From positions 1 through 64,000 of the forward strand of contig JAKCVP010000407.1 of the NCBI GenBank assembly GCA_023512835.1: DNA of 64,000 bases, in the 5' to 3' direction. The stretch is from Taxillus chinensis (lineage: Eukaryota > Streptophyta > Magnoliopsida > Santalales > Loranthaceae). The notes beneath the pieces were generated by a model. That model was not told the origin of the DNA. It ran no database searches and saw nothing but the letters and a program-made list of their open reading frames with translations. Both the position numbers and the translations under genes were made by a program. Positions within the stretch are counted from its first letter, which is position 1. Every line of letters starts with the position of its first letter. Shown one piece after another: positions 11,152 to 21,886 of this stretch.

Positions 11152-12277
11152 ATGGGGTCTGGCATCACCAGCTGGGCTGATCAGAAGACTGGCGAGTTCA
11201 AACGCCAAACATCTTCCTTCCGCAACTTCATTGGGGACGCCGACTTCCCTGCCGAGAAGGACAGGTACCATCTCTATGTATCGTATGCCTGTCCGTGGGG
11301 TTAGTGCATCTATTTCCGACAGTAGCAAGCTACGAGGCACTGACCAAAGATCAAAGCTCATCGCGCATTGATTGTGCGGAAGTTGAAGGGATTGGAGGAC
11401 ATTATCCCCTTCACCTCGGTCCATTGGGAGATGCTGGAGGGAGGATGGCGGTTCGCAAAGCCAGACGAAAAGGACCTTCCTGGCGAGAACACAACACCTG
11501 ACCCTCTGCATCCCGAATATACTCACCTTCACAAGATCTATTACCAGGTCGAGCCGGACTACAATGGACGCTTCACCGTGCCCACGCTGTACGACAAGAA
11601 ACAGCACAAGATTGTGAATAATGAAAGCAGTGAGATCATTCGCATGTTCTACGGCGCATTTGACAAGATTCTCCCGGAAAAGTATCAGTCGGTCAAGCTG
11701 TTCCCGGAGGAGCTTCGCAAAAGCATCGAAGAAACCAACGAGTGGACCTACCATGACATCAACAACGGAGTCTACAAATCAGGCTTCGCATCCACACAGG
11801 ATGCTTACGAGAAAGCAGTGACACAGTTGTTCAAGTCGCTCGATCGCGCCGAGGACCACTTGGCCAAGACTGCTACCGACGGACCTTTCTACTATGGCTC
11901 AAACATCACCGAAGCAGATGTCAGGCTGTACACCACCATCATCCGCTTTGACCCTGTCTATGTCCAGCACTTCAAATGCAATATCCGGGACATTCGCTCT
12001 GGCTATCCGGCCCTACACAAGTGGCTGAGGAATCTCTACTGGAACGTGCCGGCCTTTAAAGATACGACAGAATTCACGCACATCAAAAAGCACTACACCA
12101 AAAGTCATAAGCAGATCAATCCCTTTGTAAGTACTGCAGAGGCCATGCCTGCATCTCGCTTGGGAAATGGCGTCTAATTTCGTGCAGAGCATTACACCTG
12201 TTGGCCCCGTGCCTGACATCCTCCCACTTGATCAAGAAGTCGCCGCGGCAGCTGCAGCACGCTCGTCTGCACAGTAG
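11152..12277 (+). CDS. Xi-class glutathione S-transferase / glutathionyl-hydroquinone reductase (Ecm4/Gto-like)
   Basis: Three exons: 11152-11299, 11357-12126 and 12188-12277; introns of 57 and 61 bp; 335 aa. Xi-class GSTs reduce glutathionyl-hydroquinones using glutathione. The thioredoxin-fold active site is Cys47 in SYACPWAHRALI, the class signature. Further family segments are FTSVHWEMLEGGWRF, GRFTVPTLYD, the SSEIIRMF loop that holds glutathione, YGSNITEADVRLYTTIIRFD, and HIKKHYTKSH near the C-terminus. The last exon adds a short Ala-rich tail. The ATG at 11152 begins directly at the MGSGITSWAD start typical of the family; an additional upstream exon cannot be excluded. The protein is probably cytosolic. 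Confidence 0.92.
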
Positions 12278-13232
12278 GTCCAGATTTCTACAACATGGCT
12301 GTAATGATGTATGTTTCGCTCGGAGTGCGCCGTCAAGAACTAGTCATTGTAAATAATCCTGAACTTCGTACTGACCACATTGCTTGGAATACACCCTCCA
12401 TTTCAATGCAACGGCACTTTCATGACTTGGTGAAATGCCTACTGTAGTAGGCAGACACTGTACCCGGGACAGATCCATGCATCTTAGTAATCGCATCGAT
12501 GATGTACCTATCAGGGAGCCCTACAATCAATGCACGGTATCCAGCGGTCCACCAACTAAAACTCACTCCTGTACTTGCCTCTTCTACTCCTCCCATCTCC
12601 CCTTTCCTCCCAGGCAGCGCTCCGCACAACCCCTCTCCAAACCCCAACCCTGTACAACTGAAAATGAAGCCACTCCTCTCCAGGACCGAAGGACTATTAG
12701 CCCTCCTCAAGGCTCACACCAATCACATCCACCACAGCTAAAATCCCCGCTCCACCAGGCTGCGCCATACAAAGCGCAAAATGCGGCGCATTTCCAGAAC
12801 AGAAGGCAGATTGCAACTGCTATGACAATAATTCGCTCGTACGTGAACCAATCTGAAACATGCTTGAAATTGTTTCGTTTCCTTTTCTTTTCTTTCTTTT
12901 TCTTTCTCTTTTTCTTTTCTTTTTCTTTTCTGCTTGTTCTTGTTCATGTCTCCGCGTTTGGCGCAATGGGTATTGATCTCTTGCTCATTTGCAGCTGCAA
13001 TGCGCCAAATCTGCGTCAAGTGAAGGTGTTTGGACAGCCTATAAAATTTGCCAAAATAGCTGCAACTACGATACTGGGACTTGCAATTGATCATGTAGTC
13101 TGCGAAAAGCGACGAGGTTCAGATTCGCACCGAGCGCGAGGACTGGGTAACGCTCGCGGTGGCATGCGGCTGGAGCTCATACATGTCCAACACGACAGTT
13201 GCTTGTGTATTTAATAGGGTATCTCTCTATGC
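12278..13232. other. Convergent intergenic region
   Basis: 955 bp between the 3' ends of the GST and permease genes. A 259-codon plus frame (12435-13214) runs through the pyrimidine tract, encodes a Phe/Ser/Leu-rich stretch there and has no recognisable domain, so I do not call it. A long pyrimidine tract is the only structured element seen. Confidence 0.5.
12878..12931 (+). repeat. Uninterrupted 54-nt pyrimidine tract (T/C)
   Basis: Every base from 12878 to 12931 is T or C on the plus strand, as short TTTTC/TTTC units. It lies in the 3' space shared by two convergent genes. Mirror-like homopyrimidine runs can form triplex DNA and are prone to length change; that role here is inference. Confidence 0.85.
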
Positions 13233-14909
13233 CTATGCCCGCTCTACATAATTGTCAGCGACAACACCGCCTTTATTCGAAGTGGTAGTGGGATTAGCAC
13301 TAGCAAGGACGCCCTCGATAGCGGCCTCGCTCCTCCTCCGTACGCGTTCGCCCCTATATCCCTTCCTGCCGCGAGCATACCAGTCCACAAGAACGATCGC
13401 GACTACAACGCCATAGACGGCGCTGACGTAGTTCATGTTATTTGCAGTGACAGGCATAGTATACGGGAAGCTGTACATGACCAGCGTAAAGGCTGTCCAC
13501 CCAAGCAAGACGATATTGGCAAAAAGACCCCAATTTCCAAGCCAAAAGGTACCCCTTTTCAGGTTATCCCGTCCAGTGCAAAAGACAAGACAAGTGACTG
13601 GAATAGCGTAGCTGACGTAGAGCAAGGTGATGCAGGCTGTGACCATCGAGTTGAAAGCTGTGTAACTGGCAAGATACAGACAGCCAACTAATGCGACAAT
13701 GATACAGCTGACAGTATGTGCGCGCAGCGGTACGTCAACCTTTGCATTCACCTTGGCGAGATATGCGCTGTAGGGAACCCCTCCGTCACGCGCAAAACTC
13801 CAGAGGAGTCTGCTCTGCCAAGTCTGACTTGCGACCATGCAGCCAATGATGGTGACAATGATCATGCTTTCGAGAATGATAGCACCGGCGGTCTGAGCAG
13901 CCCGTCCAGTCAAGGCCGAATTGAAGAGTGCTAGGATTGGAACCCCAGTCTTGGTGCTGACAAGCGTATCAATGTCTCCGTAGAGGCTGAAGAACATGAC
14001 GATGGCGAACGTCCAGGCAGTCGTGAATCCAATAGCCACAGTGCCGAGGATAGCAATGGGAATATTGCGATCTGGACGGGGAACCTCTTCTGCGAGATGA
14101 GTCGCACAGTCCAAGCATGCAAAAGGCCAATTTGCGTTGATCAGACCCACGATGAACGCAAGGGCGTTAGACTCGTAGCCCGTGTTGTTGATGAAAGTAG
14201 CAAACACGAACTTTGCGCTCTGGTGAGATGGTGTGACGGAGGGTACCGTGATGATCAGTACCACGAAGGTGAACAGCGAAAAGTACAAGGTGGACTTGGC
14301 GAGATGAGGGAGCAGCGCGCCATGAGTGTTGAGGGCAAAAGCTATCAAGTTCACAATCTGGTATGCGAGGAAGATGTGGTATGTATTTGGCGTGTAGTCT
14401 GGATGGGCGAGCTGATAGCAGCCAACGGCCGACAGGGCGAGAGAGAGGGCAACACTAGCTGAGGTGAAGATGGAGCCAGCCCATGAGAACCAGCCAGTGA
14501 GGTAGCTCGCAAAGTTGCGGTAGCGTGGAGGAGCAAGGGCGTGTGCCCAGTAGTACTGTCCGCCTGCGCTGGGCATGGCAGATGCGAGCTCTGAAAGAGA
14601 CACGGCAACGCAAACAGACACGCATGCGATCAGTATGACGCCGTAGATGATCAGGGCTGTACCTCCAGAAGAGATGCCAGTGACAAGAGTCGCAGCCAGA
14701 CCTGCCCACGAATTGGTGAGAGAGAAGCAGACGCCGAGCATGCTCCATATGCTGAACTTTCGAGTTAGATCCTGGCTGTAGCCAAGCTCAGCGAGACGAA
14801 GCGTGTCGGCATCGGGAACAGGACCTTGAGCGCGAGGGTCAGAGGAAGAGGAGGAAGAGGTAGATTGGCGCAGCTCCCTCTTGCTGCTAGATGGGGAAAT
14901 GAGAGCCAT
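13233..14909 (-). CDS. APC-superfamily permease (amino acid/choline transporter family)
   Basis: Single exon, 558 aa from the ATG at 14909; its context (CGCCATGG) fits a fungal start better than the upstream in-frame codon at 15014, which would add 35 residues of low quality. About twelve hydrophobic helices are visible between residues 60 and 525. The first carries FSIWSMLGVCFSLTNSWAGL, followed by the family motif SLSELASAMPSAGGQYYWAHALAP, and later NWPFACLDCATHLAEEVPRPDRNIP and SRLLWSFARDGGVPYS. This pattern is that of the ACT subfamily (choline/GABA permeases such as Hnm1 and Uga4), which import amines or amino acids at the plasma membrane. The hydrophilic N-terminus is Ser-rich and may be phosphorylated (inference). 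The exact substrate cannot be told from sequence. Confidence 0.9.
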   Translation of the reverse strand: MALISPSSSKRELRQSTSSSSSSDPRAQGPVPDADTLRLAELGYSQDLTRKFSIWSMLGVCFSLTNSWAGLAATLVTGISSGGTALIIYGVILIACVSVCVAVSLSELASAMPSAGGQYYWAHALAPPRYRNFASYLTGWFSWAGSIFTSASVALSLALSAVGCYQLAHPDYTPNTYHIFLAYQIVNLIAFALNTHGALLPHLAKSTLYFSLFTFVVLIITVPSVTPSHQSAKFVFATFINNTGYESNALAFIVGLINANWPFACLDCATHLAEEVPRPDRNIPIAILGTVAIGFTTAWTFAIVMFFSLYGDIDTLVSTKTGVPILALFNSALTGRAAQTAGAIILESMIIVTIIGCMVASQTWQSRLLWSFARDGGVPYSAYLAKVNAKVDVPLRAHTVSCIIVALVGCLYLASYTAFNSMVTACITLLYVSYAIPVTCLVFCTGRDNLKRGTFWLGNWGLFANIVLLGWTAFTLVMYSFPYTMPVTANNMNYVSAVYGVVVAIVLVDWYARGRKGYRGERVRRRSEAAIEGVLASANPTTTSNKGGVVADNYVERA

Positions 14910-16109
14910 GGCGGTCGGGTTTGTCGCTCGGGAGGCGGCGCAAGACAAGACGAAGCAGGATTGGTGCTTTGGAAGGGTTCCCTTCGTCGAGTCCCGGGAT
15001 GAATGTCGTGTCAACCTCGTGTGGCACTATAGAAAGAGGAGGGCAGGGAGAGAAGTCGCGCAGGGGTCCCAAAATGGAGTCCAGTCAAGCGAGCGCAGAG
15101 GTGAGTAGGTGCTGTGGAACTGGTTGCTGCGACGCAATCGAGGACGGAAGAGAGGCGCCAGACAAGTAGTCAAATGGTGCACTTCGCAAGAAGAAGATAC
15201 GGCAATAGGGAATGAAATTGTCTGCGTTGTTCAAGAGACAGTGAAGCTCGTCATGAATATACTGCTCAGGCCGGAGTTGTCAGCAGGACGCGATCAGAAA
15301 GTGTCTGTCTCGCGGTGGTGGAGGTGGTCGGGATGCAGCGGGTAGAAGATCACTAGAGTGTAGAGGGTGTAGGTTGGGGCTATTGGTAGAGGCGCTGGCA
15401 GTGGAAGTAGAATAAATATGAGGGGATTGGGGACGTCGCATTGCAGAGGTGCCGTCCGCATAGCGCCCAGTGCCGAGACGGACGGACGCCGTGCAGTGTC
15501 ATCATAGCGCTACCACCTTTCATTATTGACCGCAGGGCCTCGTTCAATACGGGCTGCTGCGTGACTGCTGCGTGCTGGGCGCGGTCATATAGACACAGGC
15601 TGCTTTCATCGATGCAGTGCGTCGCTTCGTACCTACATGATGTGGCTTTGAGATGGAGAGGTGGGTGTACAGTTCGTGAGTGACGAACAGACAGAGGAAG
15701 GAGCAGGCAGGCAGGCAGGTTTGGTACCGTCGTGCGTGCCTTCTTACCTTCCTCCTTGTACGAGGGTACAAAGTCAACATACCTCCGATTGTTGTCTCTG
15801 CTCCACTCCTCTCCCTTTCTGGTGCATCTCCTGTGTCACAATCTACCCCAAAGCCGTTGAGCATCGCCCGTTCCCGTCTTCTTCGCTTATTCTAGAGCGT
15901 GTGCGGTCACCGTGCCACGCGTGCCAGCCTACTAGCCTGGAAAGCTCTTCCCAGTCTGCCAAGACGGTACATCAGAACACGGTGAAAGCCGCCCGCTCTG
16001 CACATCTTACTGCACCTACAAGCTTGACTGAACATTGCCGTCACATTTGTTTCAAAGATACATTCTTCGTTATTCATTAGACCTGCTTCCTATCTCTGCA
16101 CACACCAAC
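14910..16109. other. Intergenic: permease promoter and 3' region of the carboxylate transporter gene
   Basis: 1.2 kb without a supported gene. Frames of 80-140 codons overlap in several phases and show no family. A GGCAGGCAGGCAGG microrepeat lies at about 15706-15720. The length fits a regulated permease promoter. Confidence 0.5.
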
Positions 16110-17633
16110 TCAGACGCGTTCGGCTAGATACGCACCATTCTTCTCAATGTCATTGTCGTCGCTATCACTCTTAGCCAACGCCTCTGGCGCAACACGAGCC
16201 ATGTCAGGGTCATGGTGGACGTCCAAGTTCTTTCCACGCGCCTCGGGTCCAAGCAGTGTCAAGAGAATCACATAGCCGTATACGCATGCCATGAAGATGC
16301 AGATGACGATGCCATAGTTGTATCTCTTCGTGTGCTTGGTTCCCACCACCTTGTCCGGGAGAGGGAATCGTTCGCCGATTGTCGCCTCGATTGTGCTCGA
16401 CGCAGACGACACAAGGTTTCCCAGCTGGTACGATGTGCCGACGACAAAGGTCCGAAATCCGTCAGGAGCCAACTCCATCAAGTGGATGGGAATAACTCCC
16501 CAAGCGCCCTGCACCATTGCCTGCTCGAAGAACGCTGCTGCAGTAACATCGGTGCTCGATGTGAACGTGTATGGGTAGAGCAGAGCCCCGCCAATGATGC
16601 AGGCGTAGATGATGGAGAATCGTCGCCCCAGCGACTGACTGAAGTAGCCCACGAGAGTACCACCAGTCATGGCTCCGAGGTTAGCAACAACTTGCGTGAC
16701 CGTCACTTGATCGGCCGTAAAGTTGAACTGATTGGTAAGCATCGTTGGATACAGGTCTTGCGAGCCATGCGACATGAAGTTAAAGCCAGCCATCAGTAGA
16801 ACCAGATATACGAGCATGAGCCAGTGCTGCTTGAGGGCCACCTTGCCCTCAGCAACAAACGTCTTGCCCACCGAGCTGTGGGCCTCACGCACGCGCTGAC
16901 GCTCGAGAAATGTGTCAGTCTCCGGCAAGAAGTACCGAAAGATCATGATCAAGACGGGAGGGCAAGCGCCGAACCAGTACAGCGGTCTCCAGCCGTGCGG
17001 CGTGGTGTCGACCAGGGCCCTGGCAAAGGCGGTAGCGAGCAAATATCCAAACGCATAGCCCTGTTGCAGCATGCCGGAGATGATACCTCGAGCCTTGGCG
17101 GGACAGTCCTCGAGGGCAGTTGCAGCCGCGTTTCCGTACAGGCCACCCATTGCTATGCCGTAGATGGCACGGACACCCAAAAACTGCTCATAGGTCTGGA
17201 CAAAGCCGGTCGCCAACTCGAGGATTACAAAGAGAAGTAAGTTGAAGATGAAGGGCCATTTGCGGCCGTACCGATCAGCCCACAGTCCAAAGCTGATGGC
17301 CCCAATAGATCGCAACATCAGCACCAGCGTAATTCCCCAGGTGATGTCGGCGTTGGTCTTGCCGAATTGCGCGGCCAAGGGTGTAATGGTCAATGAGACG
17401 GTGAAAAAGTCAAAGGCGTCCCAGGTCCAGCCGGCAAAAGCGACGAGGAAGAAGAGCCACTGCTTGCGACTGAGCAGAGCTAGTGCGCTGAAAGGATTCG
17501 GGACAGGGTCAAACGGCGGCTTGAGCGAAGAGATCCGTGTTGCAAGGTAGCGTCCAATGGACATGTTGGTGTCGTTGGCGGCATAGCCATCGCTGTCGCT
17601 GCGCGCAGCTTCCTGGGCGTAGGCTTGCTTCAT
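16110..17633 (-). CDS. Carboxylate/H+ symporter, JEN family (major facilitator superfamily)
   Basis: Single exon, 507 aa. JEN proteins import lactate, pyruvate or short dicarboxylates with a proton at the plasma membrane and are usually repressed by glucose (family knowledge). Twelve hydrophobic segments are visible between about 60 and 480. The family signature N-x-x-S/T-H-x-S/T-Q-D-x-x-x-T is present at residues 285-297 (NFMSHGSQDLYPT), and the MFS loop 2-3 motif appears as GLWADRYGRKWPF. WTWDAFDFFTVSLTI in helix 1 is also typical. I chose the ATG at 17633 (MKQAYAQEAA); the frame is open upstream for 53 more codons, but those are Cys/Arg/His-rich and unlike the family. The C-terminal tail is acidic. 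Lactate-type versus dicarboxylate-type preference cannot be assigned by eye. Confidence 0.93.
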   Translation of the reverse strand: MKQAYAQEAARSDSDGYAANDTNMSIGRYLATRISSLKPPFDPVPNPFSALALLSRKQWLFFLVAFAGWTWDAFDFFTVSLTITPLAAQFGKTNADITWGITLVLMLRSIGAISFGLWADRYGRKWPFIFNLLLFVILELATGFVQTYEQFLGVRAIYGIAMGGLYGNAAATALEDCPAKARGIISGMLQQGYAFGYLLATAFARALVDTTPHGWRPLYWFGACPPVLIMIFRYFLPETDTFLERQRVREAHSSVGKTFVAEGKVALKQHWLMLVYLVLLMAGFNFMSHGSQDLYPTMLTNQFNFTADQVTVTQVVANLGAMTGGTLVGYFSQSLGRRFSIIYACIIGGALLYPYTFTSSTDVTAAAFFEQAMVQGAWGVIPIHLMELAPDGFRTFVVGTSYQLGNLVSSASSTIEATIGERFPLPDKVVGTKHTKRYNYGIVICIFMACVYGYVILLTLLGPEARGKNLDVHHDPDMARVAPEALAKSDSDDNDIEKNGAYLAERV

Positions 17634-19127
17634 CTTGTTGGTGCAGAAGGACGAAAGGCCGTGGACAGTGTGGGCACGGCAGGGATGCCACCCTATATAC
17701 TGCGTGCTCGCTTGTGGAGGGGGGCTAGCGCAGACGGAGCAGAGGTTCCACCGCCGAAGCGTCCGGACATGAGACGATGTTCTGGAAAGCATAGAACATC
17801 AAGCCACAACCGCATTCACGAGCGTGACGAGGCCGCGCATTGTCGCAAGCGTGCCGCTTTTAGCAGTCAACCCCGCAAGACGGAGCAGAATCTGTGCGAC
17901 ACGGTCGAGCGTCGTCCGGGGTTCCAATCTGGTTGTTCAGACACAAGGCCGGGCGTGGGGAAGGACTTAGCACAACAAGCAACAAGCCCATACCGCTGTT
18001 GGCATCGCCAGGTCGGATGTGCCGTGTTCAGCAGGAGCGGGAGCCAATTGCGAGCAGCATGGGCGCGCGGCAGTCGACGGAGGATGCGAGCGCGGCAGGG
18101 CAAGCGGGCCTGCACGGGTCTTACGGATTGGTGCCAGATTCGCGCAGAGAGTGCAGGCATTCTACGCCCTACTCGGCTTGAAGCGCGATCGCTGCGCAAG
18201 CTGTGAGCCCTTTCATCAGAAGACAAGGCGGCCGACTGTGCTCAAAGTTACCAGGGCTGGAAGCACTGGCAGAGTTGACGTGGAGCAGGCCAAGCCTCCA
18301 TTGCTTGTCGTTGCTTGTCATGGAACCGTCTCCGCCCTCGTGGCTTCTGCACTAACTGCGAGCGCGGGGGCGCATTCACACGCTCAGCCGGTGACCAATA
18401 CTGCGCCATCAGCCAGACTCCAGGCCTCGCCCTGAGCTGCGTCCTGATCAATTCCCATAGCCTCGCGCATTTCTCGGCGAGCCACCGATGACTAGTCCAA
18501 AGCGACGTGCCCACACTGACAATGGCCACAAAATTTGGAACCAGCCTTTGCAGCCACCACTGTCAGCGCGCTGTGTCTCGACGGCAAGCGACTCCACACT
18601 GTGACTCGCCGCGCGGTATTCTACATGTCACCTGTGCAAGTCCTGACTAGCTTTGTGCGGACCAACGATTCGTTTGGTATTCTCCAACGTCTGGGCTCCT
18701 ACACAAGATAGTCAGAGACGCAATCGATGTACGGCTCCAAATTCCAAAATGGCACGTGAGCAGTCCCTAACTAGGCCTGGTGAGGACATCGGGCATGAGG
18801 CTGAGAATGCTGCCTCACGTCTCCGTCACCCTGCATACGCTGCCACGGCTGGCTCGAAGTTCGATCCAGATTTCTTTCGAGATTGAATGATCGACCCCGT
18901 CGTGTACCTAGTCTACTCAGTCTTGCTATCCTCAGACCGAGATTCACAGCACCCGCCTTCTGTGCTCTTGCATCCTCTTACCCATCGCCGAAAAATTTCC
19001 GCACCACCGACGGCGCTGCTCTCGTTCTACCTGCCGAGTACCCTACTTTGCATTGCGCTCACGCGAGAACGCCTCTGCTGTTAGCACAAATACAGTCTGC
19101 TCCCCGTCGCGCTGCGGGAGCAAAGCG
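17634..19127. promoter_or_regulatory. Long divergent promoter region between the JEN permease and Usp39/Sad1 genes
   Basis: About 1.5 kb head-to-head spacer. Overlapping frames on both strands at 17625-18530 are Arg/Ser/Ala-rich and phase-incoherent, and I see no gene in them. The half near the permease is GC-rich. This is one of the longest non-coding stretches of the window, in keeping with a carbon-regulated promoter, but no named operator was identified. Confidence 0.45.
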
Positions 19128-20753
19128 ATGCCAAAGCGCGCTGCTGATGTACTTGAAGCTGCGAGCCCGGACACACCCTCAAAACGCCCGCGCGTCGACG
19201 CTATAGACAATGGGAGTGGGCAGAGGCAAGACGCTGCGAGCGTAGGGAACGCGCTTCGAGATGCGAAGCCAGATGCACACGCGCTCGTGGACGAGTCCCT
19301 GCGATTTGGCCAGAATGGCCACGCGCAGGACGTGGAGAACGAGGCAGATGTAGGCCATACTCAGCTTGCGGCACCTGTAGACGGCTACGACGATCTGTAT
19401 CTGGACACTGTCAACCGCAAAGCGATCGACTTTGACTTTGAGAAGCTGTGCTCTGTTACGTTGTCCAACATCAATGTTTATGCCTGCCTGGTCTGCGGCA
19501 AGTACTTCCAGGGCCGCGGCCACCAGTCCCAAGCCTACTTTCACTCCCTGGACGAAGACCATCATGTGTACATTAATATGGAAACGAAGAGGATCTACAT
19601 ACTTCCAGAAGGCTATGAGGTGCTCTCGAACAGCTTGGACGATATCAAATTTCAGGTCGATCCCCGGCTATCGAAGGAGGAGGTGTCGAAGCTGGATACC
19701 GTTCCGCGGACCGAGTGGGATTTGATTGAGCGGAAATACACGCCGGGGTTCATCGGCATGAACAACATCAAAGCGAATGACTATTTCAACGTAGTCATAC
19801 AGGCCCTTGCACACGTGAGTCCACTCAGGAATTATATGATGCTGGAGGATCTCTCGTTGCGATCACAGCTCGCCCTACGCTTCTCCACACTGGTACGGAA
19901 ACTATGGAGCCCGCGTTTGTTCCGCGCACACGTCTCACCTCACGAGCTACTGCAAGAAATCGGTCAAGTATCGGCCAAGAAATTCGCGTTGAACAAACAG
20001 AGCGACCCAGCCGACTTCTTGCTATGGTTCATTAACAACCTGCATCTAGCTCTTGGTGGCAGCAAAACAAAGCCAGGTACCAGCATAATACACAGCATCT
20101 TCCAAGGCACAATGCAGCAAGAAGTCTACAGCGTGGCAGAGCGCGAAGGCGCAGATCGCATGCAAATCGAAGACGCAGCGTCAACGCTCAAGAAGGGCCG
20201 CTTCATGCTCCTTACGCTCGACCTACCTTCGGCGCCGCTCTTCCAGGACGAGTTGCAGGGCAACGCGATTCCACAGGTGCCGCTGTCCAGCATTCTCGAA
20301 AAGTACAATGGCTTGCGCGTGCAGGAGCGAGCGAGGGACCGCATCAAGTACCGGCTATTACACCCGCTGCCGCCCTTTCTCATCTTTCATATCAAGCGGT
20401 TCTCCTCGAACGAGTTTGTGTCGGAGAGAAATCCCACGATCGTGACGTTTGAGCCAAAGTCATTGGACATGCGTCCTTACGTGGAGCCGAACCCAAAGGC
20501 ACACCCGACGGGCGAGCCCATCTACTATGACTTGGTAGCGAACGTCATTCACGAAGCCGTGCGGATGAGAGATGACAGTGTAGAGGGAGAGAGCGAACGC
20601 AAGGTGTGGAAGGTGCAGCTCCGAGACAAAGCGCGTGACGAGTGGGTCGAGATTCAGGACACCTTTAAGGAGACAATTCAGGTCGAGACCATGTTCATGA
20701 AGGAGACGTACCTTCAGGTCTGGGAAAAAAGAAGGATACCAAAGACGAAGTAG
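19128..20753 (+). CDS. SAD1: U4/U6.U5 tri-snRNP-associated protein 2 (Usp39/Sad1), catalytically inactive USP
   Basis: Single exon, 541 aa. Sad1/Usp39 joins the tri-snRNP and is needed for pre-mRNA splicing in the nucleus. The basic N-terminus (residues 1-30) looks like a nuclear localisation region. A ZnF-UBP domain spans about 105-165 (NVYACLVCGKYFQGRGHQSQ, then HHVYINMETKRIYILP). The USP fold follows from about 205 (GFIGMNNIKANDYFNVVIQAL). The position of the nucleophilic Cys in active USPs is Asp218 here (ANDYFN instead of NTCYMN), exactly as in human USP39, so it is a scaffold, not a peptidase. FLIFHIKRFSSNEF and YDLVANVIHEA mark the rest of the domain. The ATG follows a leader with no better in-frame start. 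Confidence 0.95.
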   Translation: MPKRAADVLEAASPDTPSKRPRVDAIDNGSGQRQDAASVGNALRDAKPDAHALVDESLRFGQNGHAQDVENEADVGHTQLAAPVDGYDDLYLDTVNRKAIDFDFEKLCSVTLSNINVYACLVCGKYFQGRGHQSQAYFHSLDEDHHVYINMETKRIYILPEGYEVLSNSLDDIKFQVDPRLSKEEVSKLDTVPRTEWDLIERKYTPGFIGMNNIKANDYFNVVIQALAHVSPLRNYMMLEDLSLRSQLALRFSTLVRKLWSPRLFRAHVSPHELLQEIGQVSAKKFALNKQSDPADFLLWFINNLHLALGGSKTKPGTSIIHSIFQGTMQQEVYSVAEREGADRMQIEDAASTLKKGRFMLLTLDLPSAPLFQDELQGNAIPQVPLSSILEKYNGLRVQERARDRIKYRLLHPLPPFLIFHIKRFSSNEFVSERNPTIVTFEPKSLDMRPYVEPNPKAHPTGEPIYYDLVANVIHEAVRMRDDSVEGESERKVWKVQLRDKARDEWVEIQDTFKETIQVETMFMKETYLQVWEKRRIPKTK

Positions 20754-20880
20754 AACTACGCTCCAGATCTTCATTGATGATAACTTGAAACCGACTGACG
20801 GAATCTATCCACTCATGATAATGTACATTGCGCGAGGGACTCCGCGACAGTAATGGTACAGACAAAAATTGCAGCTCTTC

Positions 20881-21886
20881 TCATATTTGGCGTCCGGTAG
20901 GGGCTGACACGCAGTTGCTTTCGACAACGTCCCAGTCAATGTGATCCCACCAGGACTCGAGATACTGCATCTTGCCGTCTAGTCCCCAGTCCATCAAGTA
21001 GCAGTGCTCCCAGGTATTGACACACAGCACAGGCACAATGTCTGCTCCTCCGTATTTCTTATTGTCAATTTCACCACCGCCATCGATCAAGCCTAGACCA
21101 GTTCGGGCACGCATGCCCGACACTCCAGGGGTGTTTTGCACGTGCGTTTGACGCATGTAGTCTTGTTCATTCTGCAGATTCGACGTGTTGAGATCCCTGT
21201 TCTGTTGCCTGTAGTGCGCACCGGGGTATGGTGTGCCCGCCAAGTAGGTGTTTAGAATCTTGAAGGTGCGGGCCTCTGGGTGGTCCGACTTGCGATCTTG
21301 CACGAGCCACACAAATCCGGGACCAAACATTGACGCCGCGTGCGTGAGAAACGTCGTCTTTAGCGTGTCGATGGATGTGAAGTTGCGGGTAAGATCTGCC
21401 TTTAGCTGTGCGGGCATGTCGGTGGAATGCGGCGACAGGCCTCTGAAGAAGAAATGGTTGTTGTGAGCCATGCTGGCGTAGTTGAAGGTGTGTGCGGTCG
21501 AAGGGTTGCGTGCGGTGTCGAGCAGGACGGACTTGATCTCCCAAAACTCACGGGGGTCGCCAGCGAGGATGTGGTTCAAGCGGTCCACCATCAGCTGCTG
21601 GTACTGTGTCCACGACATCTCGACCTGCTGAGGAGAGAAGAGACCCTCGATACCATTCTGAACAATGGTGTCATTGTGCTTGCCGATGGTGGGCACCTCG
21701 TGCAGTAGGCGCGACTGCTGACGGTTTAACCTTGAGGAGAGGATACGCGAGGCAGTTGTACGATGCTGGACGAGGAGTGAGTATGGGAGCTGACTGGGGC
21801 TCGCCGAGGGCTGGACATACGCTGAGCAAACGTGAGGCCCGGAACAGGCCATGAAGCTGGCCTCGGAGAGGCGATGCCGAAATCAT
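20881..21886 (-). CDS. Mitochondrial small-subunit ribosomal protein with Fe/Mn-SOD fold (mS42/mS43 type)
   Basis: Two exons, 21886-21821 and 21765-20881, with a 55-bp intron (GTATGT..CCAG); 316 aa. The join gives the presequence ASPLRGQLHGLFRASRLLS continuing into HRTTASRILSSRL, a good Arg-rich mitochondrial signal. An unspliced frame starting at 21852 is open but gives a poor N-terminus. The body is a superoxide-dismutase-like domain (SWTQYQQLMVDRLN, NYASMAHNNHFFFRGL, MFGPGFVWLV, VLCVNTWEHCYLMDWGLDG) as in Rsm26/Mrp1 of the mitochondrial 37S subunit. The residual NTWEHCYLMDWG motif recalls the metal-binding DVWEHAYYLDY of true SOD, with D-to-N and Y changes that argue against enzyme activity. 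mS42 and mS43 are paralogues; which of the two cannot be decided here. Confidence 0.85.

Noticed and set aside
11110..11754. 214-codon minus-strand frame
   Set aside because: Antisense to the GST gene, covering its catalytic exon.
12435..13214. 259-codon plus-strand open frame
   Set aside because: It crosses the 54-nt pyrimidine tract, giving a Phe/Ser/Leu run, and has no family resemblance; other frames in the same region are equally open.
17867..18530. Cluster of Arg/Ala-rich frames in the JEN/Sad1 spacer
   Set aside because: Four phases are open at once, the sign of GC-rich non-coding DNA; none resembles a protein family.
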